NCBI GenBank assembly: GCA_945946715.1 | Contig: CAMEWU010000132.1 | Location: forward strand, 1-6,640 | Length of the DNA: 6,640 bases | Source: an uncultured Clostridium sp. | GTDB lineage: Bacteria; Bacillota; Clostridia; Lachnospirales; Lachnospiraceae | Direction: 5' to 3' | Part shown: positions 1-6,640 of the stretch, piece after piece | Layout: each line of letters begins with the position of its first letter | How positions within the stretch are numbered: position 1 is the stretch's first letter | Position numbers and translations under genes: made by a program | The notes under the pieces: model-generated | What the model was told of the DNA's origin: nothing | Seen by the model: the letters and a program-made list of their open reading frames with translations, nothing else | Databases searched by the model: none

Positions 1-16
1 GAAAACACCGAGGGGT

Positions 17-60
17 TCGGGGGCGAGTAGCCCCTGAGTTGACGTAAATCAACTAACTCA
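17..60. terminator. Tandem stem-loops in the leader, possible terminator of an upstream gene
   Basis: A strong hairpin is visible at 17-37. The arms 17-24 and 30-37 pair over 8 bp, including one G-T pair, around the loop GAGTA, and the core GGGGC/GCCCC is all G-C. A second, weaker inverted repeat follows: GTTGA at 38-42 pairs with TCAAC at 49-53, or alternatively TGAGTT at 35-40 pairs with AACTCA at 55-60. A T-rich run lies at 73-81, not directly abutting either stem. All three forward frames entering from the left edge close by position 47, so a short C-terminal tail of an upstream gene cannot be excluded. The rest of 1-193 is AT-rich, with no gene seen. Termination is an inference; the site could also be an intergenic repeat or leader structure. 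Confidence 0.35.
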
Positions 61-193
61 ACATGTATTCAATTTTTCTTTGTAAAAGCTTGGAAATAAT
101 CACAGCATCTTTAGTCAATAAAACATACATCTTACACAATAAATTCGGGCTTACTTCGTTTACATTAATAAGAAAAATAAAAAATGTAGTCAC

Positions 194-613
194 ATGAAGA
201 AACAATTAGCCACTCTGCTCATCTGGGCTATGCCTTATGCAGCATCAGCCCAAAGTGTCAAATATTGTTATGACAACGCAGGCAATCGTATTAAGAGAGA
301 AATTGTAATAAAGACAAGATCCTCTTGTGAAGAGAGATATACAACGGAGTGCTTTACGGAGACGCTATTGGAAAAGAATATTCAAATATACCCCAATCCG
401 ACGAAAGGCAGGTTAAAAGTTGAAATTGCAGGTTATGAAAATTCGGATAGATGTATTCTCCGCATTTATAATGCATCCGGACAGCAAATATTCTCAACAC
501 ATGCAACTTCTTCCAGGACAGAATTAGACTTAAGTTCCCGGGCAAACGGAATTTACATCTTATATATTTCCTTAAACGACAGGGAAACTACTTGGAAAAT
601 AATTAAAAAGTAA
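194..613 (+). CDS. Small secreted protein with one YD motif and a T9SS type A sorting domain
   Basis: This 139-residue protein is predicted to be exported by Sec and then recognised by the type IX (Por) secretion system. Residues 1-19 form a signal peptide, with KK near the start, a hydrophobic core and an ASA site before Q20. Directly after it, residues 24-36 (YCYDNAGNRIKRE) match the consensus of a single RHS/YD repeat. Residues 62-139 look like a complete Por C-terminal sorting domain: IYPNPTKG near 65-72, an RIYNASGQ strand at 90-97, LDLS at 111-114, GIYIL at 119-123 and a basic KIIKK end. Four cysteines (25, 45, 53, 87) could form disulfides after export. The start is the ATG with the signal peptide; the leader is A-rich with no clear Shine-Dalgarno. 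The stop lies 16 bases before the RHS gene, so co-transcription is likely. The sorting domain assignment is strong. The biological role is unknown: it may be a surface or secretion partner of the RHS protein, or a relic of one. Confidence 0.93.
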   Translation: MKKQLATLLIWAMPYAASAQSVKYCYDNAGNRIKREIVIKTRSSCEERYTTECFTETLLEKNIQIYPNPTKGRLKVEIAGYENSDRCILRIYNASGQQIFSTHATSSRTELDLSSRANGIYILYISLNDRETTWKIIKK

Positions 614-629
614 TTATAAGCAAATATCC

Positions 630-3600
630 ATGAAACGAATAATATATATTGCAAGTATTCTGTCTGTACTGAATATATGCATAGGTCAGTCTAAAGAATT
701 ATCTGTACCTGAACAAGCGACTCCTTATCTTACTCAGATAAAAGCATTTGCGAATACACTAAATGAGGATAAGTTTAAAAATTGGACTGAAGAACAATAC
801 AAGCACTATGAGGATTCCATTCAGGCAATATTGTACCCACCTGTGATTGCAATAAAGGCTGACAGTGCCTCCTTTGGCAAGGACAGCAACAGACCTGCTC
901 AGATACCTACATCGCGCATTACAAACTCACATGTTCCCAACTCTATCAGTTTGAGCCAGTCTAATGAAGTCGGTCAAATCGTTATCAATTCAGGAACATC
1001 ATCTACAGGAGCGAGAACTTATGAAGTCCCTATTGATGTATATCCTGGAATGAGAGGCTTCAATCCCCAATTATCCCTAAGTTACAATAGCCAGCAGGGA
1101 AACTCCGTCATGGGTGTTGGCTGGTCTGCTTCTGGTTTGCCTATGATTGCCCGCGGTGGAAAGACAATGTATTATGAAGGAAAGTCGCAAGGTATTGTCA
1201 TGGACAATAGTGACGCTTTTATGCTTAATGGCATCCGTTTGATAAAAACATCAACGGCAAGCAGCAATATTTTATATGAATCCGAGCAAGGAAATATCAA
1301 GGTGAAAGGCTATGTTTCCGGAAACATAATGAAATATTTCGAAGTCTTTTATCCGGATGGGAATAAAGGAATTTTCGGATATCCAAACGGTTCTCAGAAT
1401 TACCTGTATTATCCGCTTATGTCACTTACCGATTTGAAAGGAAACAAAATAAGCTATTCGTATTCTTTTTCAAATAACCACTATAACATTGTCAATATCT
1501 CATACAATGGTGCTTCTGTCGAATTTAACTACCAGACCTCACGTCCGGATCCGATTCTTTATTTTTCAGGTGGTCTCAAAGTAAACGAACCACGACTTTT
1601 GCAAAGCATCACTTGCAAATTAGGCTCTACTATCTTAGGTACTTATACATTGAAATACACCACACAGAATAATAAATCCCTTCTGACACAGATTGATTAT
1701 ACAGCTTCCGGAAAATCATATAATCCGTTGTTGTTTTATTATGGCAGAGGCAATGTTGCCTCCAATTACACAAAAAGTACGACCCAACTGTATGAATGGT
1801 ATGTAGCGGATAATCCCAGCATGATAAAAGTCGCCAAGGGGAAATTTGATTACGACAGTGGTGCGGATGGCCTGATTGCGCTTCCTAATTTGAATCCTTA
1901 CTGGAAGCACTACCGTAATTCTACTATGTTTCGGCACTCTCAAAACCGGTTTGATAATATGTATACAGGTGAAGAAAAGATTTTCTTGTATGCCGGTCTG
2001 AAAGACAGTTGGGCATCTCCTATGCCTAATTTGTTTACAGAAAAAGGTTTTGTGGATATTGTATGTGCGGATTTGGAGGGAAAACAAGAAGAATATGTTA
2101 TAAAAATCAACAACTCGGTGGTAAGCAACAACGACCAGGTTGTTTTTCATGTCTATCGGTCTAATTTGTATTCTGGTCTTTCTAAACTCTATACTAGAAC
2201 TTATAATTTTCCTACAGTATATACGGATGCTGACGACGGAAAAAGCATTCAGCCAAAATTCTATTACACAGGTGACTTCAACGGTGATGGCAAAATGGAA
2301 GTCTTGGCCGTTTCCGTGCACCAGCCGTTTGGAGATACCAGCAAACCTTCTAAATGTTACATTTTTGATTTGGCTGGTAACAGTATTATCTATCAGAACC
2401 ATGTGTTACCATATAATGTCGAGTTTGTTGGTACACAACAAAGTGACCCTAAGGCTGCCAATAATAACACCGACAAATTATTTGTTATGGATTACGATGG
2501 CGATGGGAAGACTGATATATGTCATATTAATGAAAGTGGAGTCAATATTTATACTTTTGATGTTTCAGGAAGTACCCTTGCAGCGCGAAAAGTAGCAACC
2601 TATACAGGGTTGAAAAAATCCGGACTGGCCAATCGTGATATATTGCTTGGAGAATACAACGGTGACGGTTTAATGGACCTCTTGGTGTCACCTACCGGTT
2701 CTGCAACAACTTGGACTGTATATAACTCCAAAGGGAATGGCCAGTTTGAAAGTACTACTTTTAATGGAACCACTAAAAATACGGCGGATAATACCGGTTT
2801 TATTATTCAGGATATCAATGGTGACGGAGTGACAGATTTAATCAAGTATGATGCAAGCGGCTTCTTTACTTATTTGGCTAATAATAACAATGTTGGCTCT
2901 TCAACTTTATATTCCAGCTATCCGTCATCAAAATCTATTCTTATACCTACCGATATCAATACCCGTAACTGTTTTACACAGTTGATAAGTTTGAAAGATG
3001 GAATCGCTACAAAATTCGCATTTTCGCGTAATGATAGCGAAGAAGCTATGGCTACAGGTATGGCAAACAGTTTGGGGATAATTGAAAAAAATGATTATCG
3101 GTTGATTAATGAAGAAGGTGTGTCTTCTGGGCTATACACGAAAGGATATGGAGCAACCTATCCTTATGTAAATATTCAAGAGCCTTTACCGGTAATCGCA
3201 TCATCGGAAATTTACATGAATGGTAATCAGATAGACAACAATTCTTTCACTTATAATAATGCGGTTATCCATCGACAAGGGTTAGGCTTTCGAGGATTTG
3301 AAAAAATTACGATTTACAATAGCAGAGGGCAAAGCCTTGTCAGGACTTACGAACCTTATCGTTATGGCTTGTTGAAAAGTGAAGTCGCACCAGCTTTTGA
3401 GCACTCATACACTTACACTGTAAGTACACAGGCTAATAAAATCGCCAAAATCCTTTTGACCAATAAAATAGAGAAGGATTTGCTTAAAGATATATCTGCT
3501 ACGACTTCTTACATATATGATTCTTATGGATATCCTACAGAAGAAACAATTTCCTATAACGGGGATATTTCTGTAAATAAATCGAATACTTATTCGTCAA

Positions 3601-6600
3601 AAACAACAGTAGAGGACGGATATAATTTGGGGTTCCTGACCAAGCAGCTTGTTACGGTAAATCGTGGAGGCTCTTCTTATACGGAGCAGATGTATATTCC
3701 TGTACATTCTTCACGATTACCTATTGTAAAAGTATATTATAAGGATGGGAATCAAGTCAAACAGTATACATACACTTATGACAGTTATGGCAATCCTATT
3801 ACAGAAACGATAAAACTCTATACCTCATTAAATACACAAAAAACGTCTTATGAGTATGATTCTTATGGACGATTATCCAAAGTGACCAGTCCAATGGGAT
3901 TGAGCAACACGTTTACTTATAATACTTTTGGTCAAGTCGCAACTGTAAAAGATTATAGGGGCGGAACTACAGCTTTTACTTACGATGCTTTTGGACGCGA
4001 AACAGCAGTCAAGTATCCGGATAATACTAGTAAAACGATTCAATATGCTTGGTCTTCGACAGCAACTAACGGACTTTATTCTATTACCACTACAAATACG
4101 GGAAAACCGACAGTGACAGTAGTATATGATGCATTAAATCGGGAAGTTCGTAAAGGGGAAAAACGGTTCGACGGAATTATAAGGAATATCGACAAGTTAT
4201 ATGATTCTTACGGTAATTTGCAGAAAGAGTCCATGCCTTTCACTGGAAGTACAGCTTCGTTATGGAATACGTATGCGTATGATAGTTATAACCGTATTCT
4301 TTCTTGTACAGAGAGTTCCGGCAGGAAGACAACATATAGTTATAATAAGAATAATATAACGATGGTGTCCGATAAAGTTTCAACAACTAAAGCTTATGAT
4401 GCACAAGGCAATTTACTTTCTGTTACCGACCCGGCGGGAACGATTGTTTATAATCTGGCAGCGGACGGACAACCGTATTCTGTAGTGGCTCCCGGTAATA
4501 TTGTAACTTCTTTTAGTTATGATAAATATAGAAGGCAGACGAACTTGATTGATCCTAGTCAAGGAACAACGACGTATGAATATGATGCGGCTGGAAATGT
4601 GGCAAAAGAGACAAATGCGAATGGAAAGGTTACCCAAAATGAATATGATTCATACAACAGGTTGATAAAAACGACTACTCCAGAATTTGTAACATCCTTT
4701 ACCTATAACGCAAAGGATGAACTGACTGGTACGTCCACCAACAACGGAACTTCAAAGTCGTTTGCTTATGACAGTTATGGCAGGTTGATTACATGGAAAG
4801 AAAATGGTGTGGATGGTAAATGGTTGCAAAAGGATTACACCTATTCTAATGGAAATGTCAGTTCCATCAAATACACATCACAATCCGGTGTGTTGGCTAC
4901 TGAAAATTACGTTTATTCAAATGGTCATTTAAGTGAGGCAAAGTTAAATGGAACGACAACTGTATTCAAATTGTCCAAAGAAAACAGCTTGGGCCAACCT
5001 ACTGAAATTGTTACGGGTGGGATAACACGCAAATATGATTTCAACGCTTATGGATTGCCGGTTGGCAGGAGTGCAAGTAGCACGTCTAAAACTTATCAGG
5101 ATTTTTCGTATGTTTTTGATGCAACAACATCTAATCTGACATCACGAAAAGATGATACAAGGAATATCACGGAAAATTTTGGTTATGACAATTTGAACAG
5201 ATTGACTTCTTATGCCGGTAAGACTGCTGCGTATGATGTGAAAGGTAATATTACCAGTAAAAGTGACGCAGGAACATTTGAATACACACTTGCTCAAAAG
5301 CCTTATGCGGTTTCTGGTGCCAATTTATCGGGAAATGGGGTGCCAACGCATACTCAAGAAATTACTTACACCTCTTTTGGACGTCCTGAGTCTATTACAG
5401 AGAATGGCCAAGTGGCGACATTTACCTATAATGGCGAATACGACAGAGTGAAAATGAATATTTCACAGAATGGGAATAATGTCCTGACTCGTTATTATTT
5501 AGGCAATTGTTACGAATTGGATCAGACATCTTCTTCAAAAGAAAAGCTCTATTTATTCGGTGATTTTTATGACGCCGGAGCGGTATATATAAAAGAAGGT
5601 TCTTCAAAAGGTATATATTATATTCTTCGTGATTATTTAGGTAGTATTACCCACATTGTGGATTCTAATGGCGCATTAGTTCAAGAGTTGAGTTATGATG
5701 CTTGGGGCCGTTTGCGGAATCCGGTCACTCAAGAAGTTTACACTCATGAACAGCAGCCTGCTTTGTTTTTAGGAAGAGGTTATACAGGGCATGAACACCT
5801 TACACAATTCGGCCTTGTTAATATGAACGCTCGATTGTATGATCCGATATTAGGTCGTTTTCTTTCTCCAGACCCGTATGTGCAGATGCCTTACATGTCG
5901 CAGAACTTCAATCGCTATACCTATGCGATGAATAATCCGCTTTGCTATGTGGATGAAGATGGAGAATCTATTGTTGCGGTCATAGGTATTATTGTAGGAG
6001 CTTATGTTGGTGGTGCATTAGCTAATAATGGAGAATTGAATCCTGTAAAATGGAATTATAGATCTGCAAGCACTTATTTGGGCATTGGATTTGGCGCATT
6101 AACTGGAGGGGTTGTAGGATATGGTATTGCTGTGCCTGGAAGTATTGCTTTTGCAGGTGGAATCAGCACTCCATACCTGTCTGCAGGATTGGCTGTTGGA
6201 GCCGTGGGACAAGGTAGTAATTGGAAATTTGATTTCCATTGGAGCACAGCTGCTGGTGGTGGAGGTGGAATAACCAATACAATATGTGATTCAAAAACTG
6301 CAACAGAAAAAGCAATTAAGAAAGTTCAATGGGATTATAGTGCATTTCAATATGCAACAGCTGTTTCTACAGTGATAATGGCCGATGATGTTACAGGAAT
6401 AGGTATAGCAGATGATGTTCTGATTCCTGCTATTTATGGTTATGCTGCATACGAGTTCATGACTGAAAATATGGTCAAGAGGCAAGAACAGCAAATAATA
6501 AGATTGTCTCAAAAAAATAGGCCTGGAGATGGTTTTTTGTATCAGCTAAAAGTAAAAAAAGATGGTTTTTATAAGAATGTAAGGACAAATTCATTAATTT

Positions 6601-6640
6601 ATATGAAACAAGGTGATGTATGGAAGTACGGAGAAACGAC
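630..6640 (+). CDS. Giant RHS/YD-repeat polymorphic toxin with SpvB/TcB-like N-terminus, 3' end beyond window
   Basis: The frame is open from ATG 630 to the right edge: 2003 complete codons and no stop, so the protein is C-terminally partial. Residues 1-19 form a Sec signal peptide (KR, hydrophobic core, CIG before Q20; C17 does not sit in a good lipobox). Residues about 122-175 resemble SpvB/TcB N-termini (YEVPIDVYPG at 131, NPQLSLSYNS at 145, GVGW at 162-165). Four DxNGDG/DYDGDG calcium-loop motifs start at 549, 621, 675 and 728, as in FG-GAP/VCBS propellers. GLGFRGF at 884-890 is typical of TcB-like middle regions. About 17 YD motifs run from about 961 to 1600, followed by the RHS-associated core (about 1663-1778) and a variable tip. 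In Tc toxins and RHS proteins the B/C shell encapsulates the C-terminal effector. By family knowledge this is a contact-dependent or secreted toxin, probably antibacterial. No PAAR or VgrG-like domain is seen, so type VI delivery is not supported. The gene follows the T9SS-tagged small protein by 16 bases. The start is supported by the signal peptide. The effector identity is only partly visible. Confidence 0.95.
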   Translation, partial: MKRIIYIASILSVLNICIGQSKELSVPEQATPYLTQIKAFANTLNEDKFKNWTEEQYKHYEDSIQAILYPPVIAIKADSASFGKDSNRPAQIPTSRITNSHVPNSISLSQSNEVGQIVINSGTSSTGARTYEVPIDVYPGMRGFNPQLSLSYNSQQGNSVMGVGWSASGLPMIARGGKTMYYEGKSQGIVMDNSDAFMLNGIRLIKTSTASSNILYESEQGNIKVKGYVSGNIMKYFEVFYPDGNKGIFGYPNGSQNYLYYPLMSLTDLKGNKISYSYSFSNNHYNIVNISYNGASVEFNYQTSRPDPILYFSGGLKVNEPRLLQSITCKLGSTILGTYTLKYTTQNNKSLLTQIDYTASGKSYNPLLFYYGRGNVASNYTKSTTQLYEWYVADNPSMIKVAKGKFDYDSGADGLIALPNLNPYWKHYRNSTMFRHSQNRFDNMYTGEEKIFLYAGLKDSWASPMPNLFTEKGFVDIVCADLEGKQEEYVIKINNSVVSNNDQVVFHVYRSNLYSGLSKLYTRTYNFPTVYTDADDGKSIQPKFYYTGDFNGDGKMEVLAVSVHQPFGDTSKPSKCYIFDLAGNSIIYQNHVLPYNVEFVGTQQSDPKAANNNTDKLFVMDYDGDGKTDICHINESGVNIYTFDVSGSTLAARKVATYTGLKKSGLANRDILLGEYNGDGLMDLLVSPTGSATTWTVYNSKGNGQFESTTFNGTTKNTADNTGFIIQDINGDGVTDLIKYDASGFFTYLANNNNVGSSTLYSSYPSSKSILIPTDINTRNCFTQLISLKDGIATKFAFSRNDSEEAMATGMANSLGIIEKNDYRLINEEGVSSGLYTKGYGATYPYVNIQEPLPVIASSEIYMNGNQIDNNSFTYNNAVIHRQGLGFRGFEKITIYNSRGQSLVRTYEPYRYGLLKSEVAPAFEHSYTYTVSTQANKIAKILLTNKIEKDLLKDISATTSYIYDSYGYPTEETISYNGDISVNKSNTYSSKTTVEDGYNLGFLTKQLVTVNRGGSSYTEQMYIPVHSSRLPIVKVYYKDGNQVKQYTYTYDSYGNPITETIKLYTSLNTQKTSYEYDSYGRLSKVTSPMGLSNTFTYNTFGQVATVKDYRGGTTAFTYDAFGRETAVKYPDNTSKTIQYAWSSTATNGLYSITTTNTGKPTVTVVYDALNREVRKGEKRFDGIIRNIDKLYDSYGNLQKESMPFTGSTASLWNTYAYDSYNRILSCTESSGRKTTYSYNKNNITMVSDKVSTTKAYDAQGNLLSVTDPAGTIVYNLAADGQPYSVVAPGNIVTSFSYDKYRRQTNLIDPSQGTTTYEYDAAGNVAKETNANGKVTQNEYDSYNRLIKTTTPEFVTSFTYNAKDELTGTSTNNGTSKSFAYDSYGRLITWKENGVDGKWLQKDYTYSNGNVSSIKYTSQSGVLATENYVYSNGHLSEAKLNGTTTVFKLSKENSLGQPTEIVTGGITRKYDFNAYGLPVGRSASSTSKTYQDFSYVFDATTSNLTSRKDDTRNITENFGYDNLNRLTSYAGKTAAYDVKGNITSKSDAGTFEYTLAQKPYAVSGANLSGNGVPTHTQEITYTSFGRPESITENGQVATFTYNGEYDRVKMNISQNGNNVLTRYYLGNCYELDQTSSSKEKLYLFGDFYDAGAVYIKEGSSKGIYYILRDYLGSITHIVDSNGALVQELSYDAWGRLRNPVTQEVYTHEQQPALFLGRGYTGHEHLTQFGLVNMNARLYDPILGRFLSPDPYVQMPYMSQNFNRYTYAMNNPLCYVDEDGESIVAVIGIIVGAYVGGALANNGELNPVKWNYRSASTYLGIGFGALTGGVVGYGIAVPGSIAFAGGISTPYLSAGLAVGAVGQGSNWKFDFHWSTAAGGGGGITNTICDSKTATEKAIKKVQWDYSAFQYATAVSTVIMADDVTGIGIADDVLIPAIYGYAAYEFMTENMVKRQEQQIIRLSQKNRPGDGFLYQLKVKKDGFYKNVRTNSLIYMKQGDVWKYGET

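Overview
The window looks like Bacteroidota DNA, most likely a gut-type Bacteroidales such as Bacteroides or Phocaeicola. The evidence is a Por/type IX secretion (T9SS) type A C-terminal sorting domain, which is essentially restricted to this phylum, moderate to low GC, A-rich leaders without clear Shine-Dalgarno sites, and the overall style of the RHS protein. The species cannot be named from the sequence alone.

Layout: positions 1-193 are non-coding, with a GC-rich stem-loop near the left edge. Positions 194-613 (+) encode a 139-residue secreted protein with a signal peptide, one YD/RHS-like motif and a T9SS sorting domain. After a 16-base gap, a very large + strand reading frame starts at 630 and stays open to the right edge, giving 2003 complete codons with no stop. 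It is the main content of the window. It is an RHS/YD-repeat protein with, in order, a signal peptide, a SpvB/TcB-like N-terminal region, four FG-GAP/VCBS-type calcium-binding motifs, a TcB-like middle region, about 17 YD repeats, an RHS-associated core domain, and a variable AT-richer C-terminal tip.

The architecture is that of a polymorphic toxin with a Tc-toxin B/C-like shell. The shell is expected to encapsulate a C-terminal effector. The tip carries a glycine-rich hydrophobic stretch, an ADDVTGIG...ADD pre-toxin motif, and the beginning of a domain with the signature GDVWKYGETT. I infer this to be the start of a GIY-YIG/URI-like nuclease toxin, but the window ends inside it. Any immunity gene would lie just beyond the right edge. 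The two genes probably form one transcription unit, and the small protein's YD motif hints at a structural or secretion partnership with the large one.
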